Shown here in pieces: positions 1-8,396 of a stretch of 64,000 bases of DNA. This DNA comes from Pseudomonas sp. MAG733B (GTDB lineage: Bacteria > Pseudomonadota > Gammaproteobacteria > Pseudomonadales > Pseudomonadaceae). The DNA is taken from the NCBI RefSeq assembly GCF_036884845.1, contig NZ_CP145732.1, forward strand, positions 2,356,001 through 2,420,000, in the 5' to 3' direction. Numbering within the stretch: the stretch's first letter is position 1; each line of letters opens with the position of its first letter. The notes below the pieces were generated by a model. The model searched no databases and was not told where the DNA came from. It was given only the letters and a program-made list of their open reading frames with translations. Both the position numbers and the translations under genes were made by a program.

Positions 1-264
1 AATGAACTGCCCGCGCTCACCGCGTGGGTCGAACAACCCGCCGACAGTGCCGAGGTGGCTGACATGTACGATCGGCCGGCCGGCCGCACGGGCAGCAGTC
101 ACCAATTGCTTGATGTTCGCGACAGCCGCATCCATGCCGCTCAGGGCCAGAGGACCGCTGAGGTATTCTTTCTGGGCATCGATGATGATGAGGGTCGCAT
201 GACTCAGTTTGGCTGCCGGATAACCGCGGCCGCTGAGTTGAAACATCGTTTGTGGAACGGACAT
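1..264 (-). CDS. Isochorismatase-family cysteine hydrolase (partial, 3' end outside window)
   Basis: The reading frame is open from an ATG at 264 to the window edge, giving 88 codons. AAGGAG lies 7 bases before the ATG. After a short N-terminal stretch comes a hydrophobic strand ending in Asp (LIIIDAQKEY, Asp29), followed by a helix and a second strand (IVHVSHLG). This is the usual N-terminal layout of isochorismatase-like hydrolases, in which that Asp is the first member of an Asp-Lys-Cys triad. The Lys and Cys lie beyond the edge and cannot be checked. The substrate is unknown; members include nicotinamidases and other amidases. The gene is divergent from prmB. Confidence 0.75.
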   Translation of the reverse strand, partial: MSVPQTMFQLSGRGYPAAKLSHATLIIIDAQKEYLSGPLALSGMDAAVANIKQLVTAARAAGRPIVHVSHLGTVGGLFDPRGERGQFI

Positions 265-503
265 TCTGGGGCTCCTTGGAGTGGGGCTTTTGCGACATTG
301 TCCTCTGGCTGAGCGCTTCTGTGAATCGCTACCATCGTAGGCACCGTCGTTACTGGCGTGCAGCGTTGTCAAGTGGTCCGTTTTGTTCAATCCCGAGCTG
401 AAAAAAGAGAATAGTCCTACATCTGCCCCAGTGTTTTTCCTGCGTCGTCGTGGCGACGTTTGACTGATAGAATCGCCCGTCGATTTTTCTGGAGTTTGCC
501 GTT

Positions 504-1412
504 GTGATCACTTCCCGCCTTCGCACCCTGCGTGACCATATCCGTTGGGCTGTCAGCCGCTTCCATGGGGAGGATCTGTTTTTCGGCCATGGCACCGACA
601 ACGCCTGGGACGAAGCCCGTCAACTGGTGTTGGGCGCGCTGCACTTGCCGTGGGAAATCGCCGACAGCTATCTCGACTGCAATCTGGAAGAAGACGAGCT
701 GGTTCGCCTGCAACTATTGCTCAAGCGCCGCATAGAAGAGCGCGTGCCGACCGCTTACCTGCTGGGTGAAGCATGGTTCTGTGGCATGTCGTTCATCGTC
801 GATAAGCGTGTGCTGATCCCGCGTTCGCCAATCGGCGAGCTGATCGAAAACCGTTTCACGCCGTGGCTGGGCACCGAGCCGGCGCGGATTCTCGACTTGT
901 GCACCGGCTCAGGTTGCATCGGTATCGCCTGCGCCTACGAATTCCAGAACGCCGAAGTGGTGTTGGCCGACCTGTCGTTCGAAGCGCTGGAAGTGGCCAA
1001 CCAGAACATCGAGCGGCATGGCGTCGATGAGCGCGTCTACACCGTGCAGGGCGATGGTTTCGATGGATTGCCGGGCCAGCGTTTCGACCTGATCGTGTCG
1101 AACCCGCCATACGTCGATGCCGAAGATTTTGCCGACATGCCGGACGAGTACCAGCACGAACCGGAACTGGGCCTGGCTTGCGGTGACGATGGCTTGAACC
1201 TGGTGCGACGCATGCTCGCCGAAGCGGCGGATCACCTGACCGAGAAGGGTTTGCTGATTGTTGAAGTGGGCAACAGCCAGATTCACGTCGAGGCGTTGTA
1301 CCCGGAAGTCGACTTCGCCTGGCTGGAATTCGAGCGTGGCGGGCATGGTGTGTTCATGCTGAGCGCGGAGCAGTGCCGCGATCATCAGGCTCTGTTCGCT
1401 TCCCGCGTTTAA
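504..1412 (+). CDS. prmB: Ribosomal protein L3 glutamine N5-methyltransferase PrmB
   Basis: This 302-residue class I SAM-dependent methyltransferase is expected to methylate the side chain of a Gln in ribosomal protein L3 (family knowledge). The SAM-binding motif I ([11 protein letters not shown]) is near residues 130-140. The N5-glutamine methyltransferase signature NPPY is at residues 200-203. The N-terminal 110 residues form the helical substrate-binding domain of the HemK/PrmB group. The start is GTG at 504, which gives the usual family length. The position just before aroC, separated by two other genes, matches the Pseudomonas arrangement. PrmC is the close alternative, but the N-terminal sequence and context fit PrmB better. 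Confidence 0.9.
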   Translation: MITSRLRTLRDHIRWAVSRFHGEDLFFGHGTDNAWDEARQLVLGALHLPWEIADSYLDCNLEEDELVRLQLLLKRRIEERVPTAYLLGEAWFCGMSFIVDKRVLIPRSPIGELIENRFTPWLGTEPARILDLCTGSGCIGIACAYEFQNAEVVLADLSFEALEVANQNIERHGVDERVYTVQGDGFDGLPGQRFDLIVSNPPYVDAEDFADMPDEYQHEPELGLACGDDGLNLVRRMLAEAADHLTEKGLLIVEVGNSQIHVEALYPEVDFAWLEFERGGHGVFMLSAEQCRDHQALFASRV

Positions 1413-1423
1413 TTCGTTGAAAC

Positions 1424-1519
1424 GCTATCGCTGGCAAGCCAGCTCCCACAGGTTATGTGTCGTGCCAAATCATGTGGCAAACACAAAAACCTGTGGGAGC
1501 GTGGCTTGCCCGCGATAGC
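1424..1519. repeat. REP/BIME inverted repeat
   Basis: Two opposed copies of a Pseudomonas REP-type unit form a long imperfect hairpin. One arm reads from GCTATCGC through AGCTCCCACAGG and the other from CCTGTGGGAGC through CGCGATAGC. It sits in the gap between the convergent prmB and the downstream minus-strand gene. Confidence 0.8.
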
Positions 1520-1539
1520 CGCGCCGCGGTCTCAAGCCA

Positions 1540-2331
1540 TCAACGGTGCGTAGCAATCCAGATCAACAACCCCGCCTGAAACACCGCAAATGCCACCAGA
1601 CAAGTAATCGTGAAACGCAGCCCGGCGTCTTCGCGTTTGTACTTGCTGACTTTCTCTTCGTGCTTCTTGAGTTTGACTTCCTGCTCGGCCAGATTCTGCT
1701 CGGCTTGCTGGAGCATCTGCGCCGCTTCAAGAATTTCCACGATCTGCAATTTTTCCGTGTTCCAGTCGCCCAGCAGGTCGCTGACCGGGACTTCTTTGAC
1801 GCTGCCCTTCAAATGTTGGGCGTCGGCATAAACCACATCAAAACCATGCATGCGCAAAAAATGATCGCGGCGCAGGCGCGTGTCTTCGTTCAGCGCGTCC
1901 TTGTTGTTCAGGTCAACACCATCGACGGTGTAGCCGGGCCAGCGTTTCTTTACCCAGGTAATGCCTTGCGCCGCCATGTAGCGGCCGATACCGCGGTTCA
2001 TCGGTTCAATCTGCAAGCCGCTGTCGGGGCCGAAATGCACGCGTTTTTCGACGTGATCCACCCACACGTCCAGATGATTCTGTTCCTTGCGCACACGCTG
2101 ACCGGGCAGATTGATGCTCATGCGCATCAGGCTGCGCTGCTTGTCATTGCGTTCGGCATAACCGAATTCGACGAAGCGAAGAGGGCGGCCACCGGTGTTG
2201 CGATCGGTCTGCAACGGCGCCAGACGGAGCATCTTGTGGTGCTCGACGTGGACGTCCGCCCAAGGCAGCTCGACCGCTGGCGGTGCGTCTTTTTCAGCGG
2301 TGGTGTCGGGTGAAGTCTGGGTATCAGTCAT
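1540..2331 (-). CDS. Conserved hypothetical protein with C-terminal membrane anchor
   Basis: This 263-residue protein is of unknown function. The N-terminus is polar and acidic. The middle (about 30-190) looks like a soluble domain rich in charged and aromatic residues. Residues about 195-235 are Gln/Glu/Lys-rich and likely form a coiled coil. A single hydrophobic helix near 242-258 (ITCLVAFAVFQAGLLIWIA) ends the chain, so the protein is probably a C-terminally tail-anchored inner-membrane protein with a cytoplasmic domain. The gene lies between prmB and an alpha/beta hydrolase on the same strand, a conserved neighbourhood in Pseudomonas. I do not recognise a named domain. Confidence 0.7.
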   Translation of the reverse strand: MTDTQTSPDTTAEKDAPPAVELPWADVHVEHHKMLRLAPLQTDRNTGGRPLRFVEFGYAERNDKQRSLMRMSINLPGQRVRKEQNHLDVWVDHVEKRVHFGPDSGLQIEPMNRGIGRYMAAQGITWVKKRWPGYTVDGVDLNNKDALNEDTRLRRDHFLRMHGFDVVYADAQHLKGSVKEVPVSDLLGDWNTEKLQIVEILEAAQMLQQAEQNLAEQEVKLKKHEEKVSKYKREDAGLRFTITCLVAFAVFQAGLLIWIATHR

Positions 2332-2429
2332 AACGGCGAGATCCTGTCCAAGCTCAACTTGTCACCAGTCATTGCGCTGGCGACAAAGGCTTATCGGCCG
2401 TTTTTTTCAGGACTGGAGGGCAACAGCGC

Positions 2430-3383
2430 TTAACTGGAGCGAAGTCCGTCAATAAATCCAAGGATTCGCGAACCCAATTCCGCCGCCAAGGGCAAATTCG
2501 GGTCTTTATAAGAAGCCAATTGGCGTTTGACGTCGTTGGGCACGATGCGCATGACGTGGTTCATGCCTTCGATCAGCGCCAGTTCGGCGTCGGGCTTGGC
2601 AGCCTTGAGCAGGCGCGCGTCGTTGACGCCGACCTGAATGTCATTGCTGCCCTGAATAATCAGCGCGGGCATCTTCAGCTTCGCAAACGCAGCGGCCGGG
2701 TCCTGGCGGAACAGGGAAATCAGATACGGCTGCACGCTCGGGCGGAAGATCACCTGAAGTTGCGGCGGCACGTTGTCGTCGATTTTCCCGGCCTTGAGGC
2801 TGTCGAGCAGCTCGTTACTGCGCAGCATCAGCGGCGGCGGCAGGCGATTGCTCAGTTGCTGGCGAATGACCTGATCAACCGGTCTCGCGCTACCGGACAC
2901 CGAAATCACCGCCGCCGCATCGACGCTCGGCGCAGCCAGGCTGGCGACCAAGGCGCCTTCGCTGTGGCCCAGCAGAATCAACTGGCCGAAACGCGAATCG
3001 GTCTTGAGCTTGCGGCCCCAGGCTTCGGCGTCGGAAACGTAGGCTTCCAACGTCAGATTGCGCTCATCCGGCGTGGCCGCGAGGCTCGCCGCCACGCCGC
3101 GTTTGTCGTAGCGCACACTGGCGATATTGTGTTTGGCCAGCACCCAGGCCAGCCGTTTGAGGCTGTCGTTGCGCCCGCCATCGGGGTTGTTTCCGTCACG
3201 ATCCGTAGGACCGGAGCCGGAAATGATCAGGACAACCGGCACCGGCGTGTCGGATTTTGGCAGCAGCAACGAGCCGAAAAGCTCACCGCTGCCGGTGTCC
3301 AGGGAGATTGGCCGTTGCAGAACGGTGGCCTGGGCGAAGCCCGTAATCAAGGTAAGGCTCAAGAGCAAAACTCGCAGCATCAT
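2430..3383 (-). CDS. Secreted alpha/beta hydrolase
   Basis: The protein has 317 residues if started at the first of two tandem ATGs (3383, 3380). The frame stays open further upstream, but this start places a clear signal peptide (MMLRVLLLSLTLITGFAQA) at the N-terminus. The nucleophile elbow GHSEG has Ser141, preceded by an oxyanion-type ISGSGPTDRDG segment near residue 55. A C-terminal His (EGMNHVMR) completes a plausible Ser-Asp-His triad. It resembles the serine aminopeptidase/esterase branch of periplasmic hydrolases. The substrate is unknown. It is divergent from aroC, and its upstream region is shared with the aroC promoter. Confidence 0.8.
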   Translation of the reverse strand: MMLRVLLLSLTLITGFAQATVLQRPISLDTGSGELFGSLLLPKSDTPVPVVLIISGSGPTDRDGNNPDGGRNDSLKRLAWVLAKHNIASVRYDKRGVAASLAATPDERNLTLEAYVSDAEAWGRKLKTDSRFGQLILLGHSEGALVASLAAPSVDAAAVISVSGSARPVDQVIRQQLSNRLPPPLMLRSNELLDSLKAGKIDDNVPPQLQVIFRPSVQPYLISLFRQDPAAAFAKLKMPALIIQGSNDIQVGVNDARLLKAAKPDAELALIEGMNHVMRIVPNDVKRQLASYKDPNLPLAAELGSRILGFIDGLRSS

Positions 3384-3512
3384 CACGCCATCATCAACAA
3401 GATGCCGGTTGGACTCACGGACACCCATAAGGTTCGAGGATGAACTAGTTGGGTAGCCTGCGTATACTGGCGCGCATTACGTATTTGGGTTCGATTTCAC
3501 GGAGCGTCCTGC

Positions 3513-4604
3513 ATGTCCGGCAATACCTACGGCAAGCTGTTCACTGTCACCACCGCGGGCGAAAGCCATGGTCCGGCGTTGGTCGCCATTGTCGATGGCT
3601 GCCCGCCGGGCCTGGAGATCTCCCTTGAAGATCTGCAGCGCGACCTGGACCGCCGCAAGCCCGGCACCAGTCGCCACACCACTCAGCGACAGGAAGCCGA
3701 CGAAGTCGAAATCCTCTCCGGCGTGTTCGAAGGTCGCACCACCGGTTGCGCCATCGGTCTGTTGATCCGCAACACCGACCAGAAGTCCAAGGACTACTCG
3801 GCGATCAAGGACCTGTTCCGCCCGGCCCACGCCGACTACACCTACCACCACAAATACGGCGAGCGCGATTATCGCGGCGGCGGTCGCAGCTCGGCCCGCG
3901 AAACCGCGATGCGCGTCGCGGCTGGCGCCATTGCGAAAAAATACCTGGCCAGCCAAGGAATCGTGATCCGCGGTTACATGAGCCAGCTCGGTCCGATTGA
4001 AATCCCGTTCAAGACCTGGGATTCGGTGGAAGAGAACGCCTTCTTCAGCCCGGACCCGGACAAAGTGCCGGAACTGGAAGCCTATATGGACCAGTTGCGT
4101 CGCGACCAGGATTCAGTCGGCGCGAAGATCACTGTCGTCGCCGAAGGCGTGATGCCGGGCCTCGGCGAGCCAATCTTTGATCGCCTCGATGCCGAACTGG
4201 CCCATGCGCTGATGAGCATCAACGCGGTCAAGGGCGTGGAAATCGGCGCCGGTTTCGCCAGCGTTTCCCAGCGCGGCACCGAACATCGCGATGAAATGAC
4301 CCCGGAAGGTTTCCTCAGCAACAACGCAGGCGGCATCCTCGGCGGCATCTCGTCCGGTCAGCCGATCGTCGCGCATCTGGCGCTGAAACCGACCTCCAGC
4401 ATCACCACACCGGGCCGCTCCATCGACATCCATGGCAACCCGGCGGAAGTCATCACCAAGGGCCGTCACGACCCGTGCGTCGGCATCCGCGCCACGCCAA
4501 TCGCCGAAGCGATGATGGCCATCGTGCTGATGGATCACCTGTTGCGTCACCGCGGGCAGAACGCCGATGTGCGCGTGAGCACGCCGGTGCTGGGTCAGCT
4601 TTAA
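3513..4604 (+). CDS. aroC: Chorismate synthase
   Basis: This 363-residue enzyme converts 5-enolpyruvylshikimate-3-phosphate to chorismate, the last shared step of aromatic amino acid and folate synthesis, using reduced FMN. Family signatures are visible: the N-terminal GESHGPAL motif, a central [11 protein letters not shown] motif, and the C-terminal region containing GRHDPC. The length is standard. The ATG at 3513 follows a GGAGCG-type ribosome binding site. It supplies chorismate that the PabB encoded further along the window would use. Confidence 0.97.
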   Translation: MSGNTYGKLFTVTTAGESHGPALVAIVDGCPPGLEISLEDLQRDLDRRKPGTSRHTTQRQEADEVEILSGVFEGRTTGCAIGLLIRNTDQKSKDYSAIKDLFRPAHADYTYHHKYGERDYRGGGRSSARETAMRVAAGAIAKKYLASQGIVIRGYMSQLGPIEIPFKTWDSVEENAFFSPDPDKVPELEAYMDQLRRDQDSVGAKITVVAEGVMPGLGEPIFDRLDAELAHALMSINAVKGVEIGAGFASVSQRGTEHRDEMTPEGFLSNNAGGILGGISSGQPIVAHLALKPTSSITTPGRSIDIHGNPAEVITKGRHDPCVGIRATPIAEAMMAIVLMDHLLRHRGQNADVRVSTPVLGQL

Positions 4605-4632
4605 TGGCTGACCTCACAGTCGCTGCAATCTG

Positions 4633-5784
4633 ATGGTTGCAGCGGCGCTCCCGTACTGGCGGCTTTCCAGTTTCTATCTGTTCTATTTCGCCTTACTCGG
4701 TTCGACAGCGCCGTTTCTGGCGCTGTACTTCGATCACCTGGGTTTCAGCGCCGCGCGCATCGGCGAGCTGGTGGCGATCCCGATGCTGATGCGCTGCGTG
4801 GCGCCGAACATCTGGGGCTGGCTCGGCGATTACACCGGTAGGCGCCTGGCCATCGTGCGTTTCGGCGCGGTGTGCACACTACTGACGTTTTCGCTGATTT
4901 TCGTCAGCAAGACCTACGCCTGGCTGGCGATGGTCATGGCTTTGCACGCGTTCTTCTGGCACGCGGTGTTGCCGCAGTTTGAGGTCATCACCCTGGCGCA
5001 TTTGCAGGGCCAGACCTCGCGCTACAGTCAGATTCGTCTGTGGGGCTCAATCGGCTTCATCATTACGGTGGTCGCGCTCGGGCGTTTGTTCGAATGGCTG
5101 AGCCTGGATATTTACCCGGCGGCGCTGGTGTTGATCATGGCCGGTATCGTATTGAGCAGCCTGTGGGTGCCGAACGCGCAACCGGCACCGGGTAACCGGG
5201 TGGCGGGCGAGGGGTTCATCAAGCAACTGCGCAGCCCCGGCGTTCTGGCGTTTTACGGATGCGTGGCGCTGATGCAGATGAGCCACGGGCCGTATTACAC
5301 GTTTTTGACCCTGCACCTTGAGCGCCTGGGTTACAGCCGTGGTGTGATCGGCATGCTCTGGGCGGTCGGCGTGGTGGCGGAAGTGCTGATGTTCATGGCC
5401 ATGAGCAGGATCCTCGCGCGCTTCTCGTTGCGTCGGGTGCTGCTGGCGAGTTTTCTGTTGGCGGCGCTGCGCTGGTTGCTGCTCGGATCGTTGGCCGAAT
5501 TCCTTTGGGTACTGCTGTTTGCCCAGGTGTTGCACGCGGCGACGTTCGGCAGCTTTCACGCGGCTGCCATTTCATTCGTGCAACGTAGCTTCGGCGCACG
5601 CCAGCAAGGGCAGGGTCAGGCGTTGTACGCCGCGTTGGCCGGCACCGGCGGTGCGATCGGCGCGTTGTATTCCGGTTACAGCTGGAACGCCCTTGGCGCC
5701 GCATGGACCTTTAGTATTGCCAGTCTCGCAGCCGTCGCGGCTGCCGTTATCATTGCCACACGTATGCAAGAGGACAGGCCATGA
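4633..5784 (+). CDS. MFS transporter (LacY/nucleoside-symporter-like)
   Basis: This 383-residue integral membrane protein has about twelve hydrophobic segments. A typical major-facilitator loop (GDYTGRR) lies between helices 2 and 3. The sequence resembles the MFS_1-like group, related to sugar and nucleoside proton symporters. The substrate is unknown. The gene overlaps mtnB by four bases (ATGA), and the conserved linkage to methionine-salvage genes hints at export or import of a sulfur metabolite, which is inference only. No strong ribosome binding site precedes the ATG. Confidence 0.85.
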   Translation: MVAAALPYWRLSSFYLFYFALLGSTAPFLALYFDHLGFSAARIGELVAIPMLMRCVAPNIWGWLGDYTGRRLAIVRFGAVCTLLTFSLIFVSKTYAWLAMVMALHAFFWHAVLPQFEVITLAHLQGQTSRYSQIRLWGSIGFIITVVALGRLFEWLSLDIYPAALVLIMAGIVLSSLWVPNAQPAPGNRVAGEGFIKQLRSPGVLAFYGCVALMQMSHGPYYTFLTLHLERLGYSRGVIGMLWAVGVVAEVLMFMAMSRILARFSLRRVLLASFLLAALRWLLLGSLAEFLWVLLFAQVLHAATFGSFHAAAISFVQRSFGARQQGQGQALYAALAGTGGAIGALYSGYSWNALGAAWTFSIASLAAVAAAVIIATRMQEDRP

Positions 5785-6407
5785 GCCTTACCCGTGAACA
5801 CCTCGCCCAGGAAATCATCGACGCCGGGCGTTTTCTGTATGGCCGCGGCTGGTCGCCGGCCACCAGCAGCAATTATTCGACCCGCTTGTCGCCAACCGAA
5901 GCCTTGCTGACGGTGTCGGGCAAGCACAAGGGTCAACTCGGCATCGACGATGTGCTCGCCACCGATTTGTCGGGCAACAGCCTGGAACCGGGCAAGAAGC
6001 CGTCCGCCGAAACCCTGCTGCACACCCAGCTCTATAGCTGGCGCGCGGAGATTGGTGCAGTGCTGCACACGCATTCGGTAAATGCCACGGTGTTGTCGCG
6101 CCTGACCCCGGAAGCTTTCATCGAGTTCGAAGATTACGAACTGCAAAAAGCCTTCAGCGGCGTGTCGACCCATGAATCCCGGGTACGCGTGCCGATTTTC
6201 GACAACGATCAGGACATTGCGCGTCTGGCCGCCAAGGTGCAGCCTTGGCTCGACGCCCATCCCGATTGCGTCGGTTACCTGATTCGCGGCCACGGCCTCT
6301 ACACCTGGGGCGCACGCATGAGCGACGCGCTACGGCAGATCGAGGCCTTTGAATTTTTGTTCGAGTGCGAGTTGAAAACCCGCTCGCTCTCTAACCGTCA
6401 AGCTTAA
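5781..6407 (+). CDS. mtnB: Methylthioribulose-1-phosphate dehydratase
   Basis: This 208-residue class II aldolase-family enzyme dehydrates 5-methylthioribulose-1-phosphate in the methionine salvage pathway. The zinc-ligand motif HTHSVNA and a second His region (IRGHGLYTWG) are present. The gene starts inside the MFS gene stop codon and is followed by mtnD and mtnC in pathway order, so cotranscription is likely. The length is typical. Confidence 0.94.
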   Translation: MSLTREHLAQEIIDAGRFLYGRGWSPATSSNYSTRLSPTEALLTVSGKHKGQLGIDDVLATDLSGNSLEPGKKPSAETLLHTQLYSWRAEIGAVLHTHSVNATVLSRLTPEAFIEFEDYELQKAFSGVSTHESRVRVPIFDNDQDIARLAAKVQPWLDAHPDCVGYLIRGHGLYTWGARMSDALRQIEAFEFLFECELKTRSLSNRQA

Positions 6408-6419
6408 GGAGTTGCCCTG

Positions 6420-6965
6420 ATGAGCAGCCTGTCCGTCTATCACGTCTCCAGCCCTGTAATTCCCAACAAGGTGCTGACCCACCTCGAAGACATTCAGTCG
6501 ACCCTCGCCGAGCAGGGCGTGCGTTTCGACCGCTGGCAGGCTACTGCGAAGATCCAGCCCGGTGCCAGCCAGGAAGAAGTGATCGCCGCTTACCAGGAGC
6601 AAATCGACAAGCTGATGACCGAGCGCGGTTACATCACGGTCGACGTGATCAGCCTCAACAGCGATCACCCGCAAAAAGTCGAATTGCGCGCCAAGTTCCT
6701 CAACGAGCACCGCCATGGCGAAGACGAAGTAAGATTTTTCGTCGCCGGCCGTGGCCTGTTTACCCTGCACATCGACGATTACGTCTACGCCGTGCTCTGC
6801 GAGAAAAACGATCTGATCTCGGTGCCGGCCGGCACCAGGCACTGGTTTGACATGGGCGAACACCCGCATTTCGTCGCGATCCGTCTGTTCAACAACCCGG
6901 AAGGCTGGGTGGCCAACTTCACCGGCGAAGACATCGCCAACCAATTCCCGCGTCTTGAGGACTGA
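6420..6965 (+). CDS. mtnD: Acireductone dioxygenase
   Basis: This 181-residue cupin enzyme cleaves acireductone with oxygen. The iron-bound form yields the keto acid precursor of methionine, while the nickel-bound form makes an off-pathway product (family knowledge). The metal site shows the expected His-x-His-x4-Glu pattern (HRHGEDEVR) and a later His in [11 protein letters not shown]. The ATG at 6420 follows a good AAGGAG site. It lies 12 bases after mtnB and 4 bases before mtnC. Confidence 0.96.
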   Translation: MSSLSVYHVSSPVIPNKVLTHLEDIQSTLAEQGVRFDRWQATAKIQPGASQEEVIAAYQEQIDKLMTERGYITVDVISLNSDHPQKVELRAKFLNEHRHGEDEVRFFVAGRGLFTLHIDDYVYAVLCEKNDLISVPAGTRHWFDMGEHPHFVAIRLFNNPEGWVANFTGEDIANQFPRLED

Positions 6966-6969
6966 GTCG

Positions 6970-7653
6970 ATGCCGATCAAAGCGATCCTCACCGACATCG
7001 AAGGCACCACCAGCGCGGTGAGTTTTGTGTTCGACGTGCTGTTTCCCTACGCGGCCAAACATCTGCCGGACTTTGTGCGTCAGCAGGCCGAGCGCGCCGA
7101 CGTGGCCGAGCAACTGGACGCCGTGCGCCGCGACAGCAACGAGCCGAACGCCGATGTCGAGCGCGTCATTGAAATCCTGCTGGGCTGGATCGCCGAAGAC
7201 CGCAAGGCCACGCCGTTGAAAGCGTTGCAAGGGATGGTTTGGGAGCAGGGCTACCAGGCCGGGCAGTTGAAGGGCCACGTTTATGCGGATGCGGTAGAAG
7301 CGCTCAAGCAATGGCATCAGGCCGGTTATCAACTGTTCGTTTATTCCTCAGGCTCGATTCAGGCGCAAAAGCTGATCTTCGGCTGCTCCGAGGCGGGGGA
7401 TTTGACGCCGTTGTTCAGCGGCTATTTCGACACCACGTCCGGGCCCAAGCGTGATGCGCAGTCCTACGTCAATATCACTGAGGCGATCAAGCTTGAGTCC
7501 GGGCAGATTCTGTTTCTGTCGGACATCGTCGAAGAGCTGGATGCAGCGCGTAAGGCGGGGATGGCCACTTGCGGACTGGCCCGTGAGGGCGGCGAACTGG
7601 CGGGGCATGTCACGGTGGACAGTTTTGCGCGGATAAATCTTTCAACGTTCTAA
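6970..7653 (+). CDS. mtnC: Enolase-phosphatase E1
   Basis: This 227-residue HAD-superfamily enzyme enolises and then dephosphorylates 2,3-diketo-5-methylthiopentyl-1-phosphate to acireductone, the substrate of MtnD. HAD motif I is ILTDIEGTT at the N-terminus, motif II is the VYSSGS segment, and later Lys and FLSD segments match motifs III and IV. The frame is open further upstream, but the ATG at 6970 gives the conserved N-terminus and the usual length. Confidence 0.95.
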   Translation: MPIKAILTDIEGTTSAVSFVFDVLFPYAAKHLPDFVRQQAERADVAEQLDAVRRDSNEPNADVERVIEILLGWIAEDRKATPLKALQGMVWEQGYQAGQLKGHVYADAVEALKQWHQAGYQLFVYSSGSIQAQKLIFGCSEAGDLTPLFSGYFDTTSGPKRDAQSYVNITEAIKLESGQILFLSDIVEELDAARKAGMATCGLAREGGELAGHVTVDSFARINLSTF

Positions 7654-7676
7654 ACCACAACAGCACAACATAAAAC

Positions 7677-7768
7677 CTGTGGGAGCGGGCTTGCTCGCGA
7701 AGGCGGAATGTCAGTCGACATTAATGTTGACTGATTAGCCCCCTTCGCGAGCAAGCCCGCTCCCACAG
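7677..7768. repeat. REP/BIME inverted repeat
   Basis: This is a near-perfect inverted repeat of the unit CTGTGGGAGCGGGCTTGCTC with CGCGAAGG at its inner end. The central linker itself contains a small palindrome (AGTCGACATTAATGTTGACT). It lies between the convergent mtnC and DUF3509 genes, where it could act as a two-way transcription stop. Confidence 0.88.
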
Positions 7769-7772
7769 TTAC

Positions 7773-8051
7773 TTACAGCGAATGATAAGTCGGCAACGCA
7801 AACCGTTGCTGGCTCTGCAACATGGAAATCTGCGGCAATTCGCTGGCCTGTTCCGCAAGGTCACGGCGAATCGCGCTGATGACCCACGACAGTTGATCGC
7901 CATTGTGCAGTTGCTGGTAGGAAATCGAGCGTTTGAACTCTCTGCCTTCGCCGCCGCGCAGAGTCAGCAGAATTCCGCCGTCAGGACGGGCCTGGGTGAT
8001 GACTTCAAAGTTGGAGAACAAGGACGAAAATTTTTCCTGGATCAGGCTCAT
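7773..8051 (-). CDS. DUF3509 family protein
   Basis: This 92-residue cytoplasmic protein matches the small DUF3509 family, which is largely restricted to Pseudomonas and has no assigned function. The ATG at 8051 gives the conserved start MSLIQEKFSSLF and has GGAG nine bases upstream. An in-frame upstream ATG exists but lacks this support. The fold looks alpha/beta, with a Gly-rich turn (RPDGGILLTLRGGEG). Confidence 0.8.
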   Translation of the reverse strand: MSLIQEKFSSLFSNFEVITQARPDGGILLTLRGGEGREFKRSISYQQLHNGDQLSWVISAIRRDLAEQASELPQISMLQSQQRFALPTYHSL

Positions 8052-8396
8052 GTCTTTCAGCTCCGTGATGACTTGAATGGCAAGCATGCACAGAGGGTTG
8101 CAGTGATTGTGCCAGTATCTGATTTTTAATAATTACCTTTAAAAACAGTATCTTACAGTTAGAAGTTATTTTCGCTTTCGTGCAATTTGCAAGAATGGCC
8201 ATCGTGCATCCTGCATTTTGCGTGGTCGTCGGCGATTCGATGGAACCATTCGGCGTACTTGCGCTCGGGTTATCCATCACTACTATCGCGGATACAAAAC
8301 ATTTCAAAAACCGCGTGTACAGCTCAAGAACCGTTGACGTATTTTCGGGCTTCAATCAGCGCCGCCCGACAATAAAAAGATCGAACGGGAGCAACC
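8052..8396. other. Intergenic region with AT-rich core
   Basis: No gene is seen here. About 8125-8180 is strongly AT-rich compared with its surroundings and lies between the divergent DUF3509 and acyl-CoA synthetase genes. It probably carries both promoters. I could not assign exact -35/-10 boxes. Confidence 0.4.
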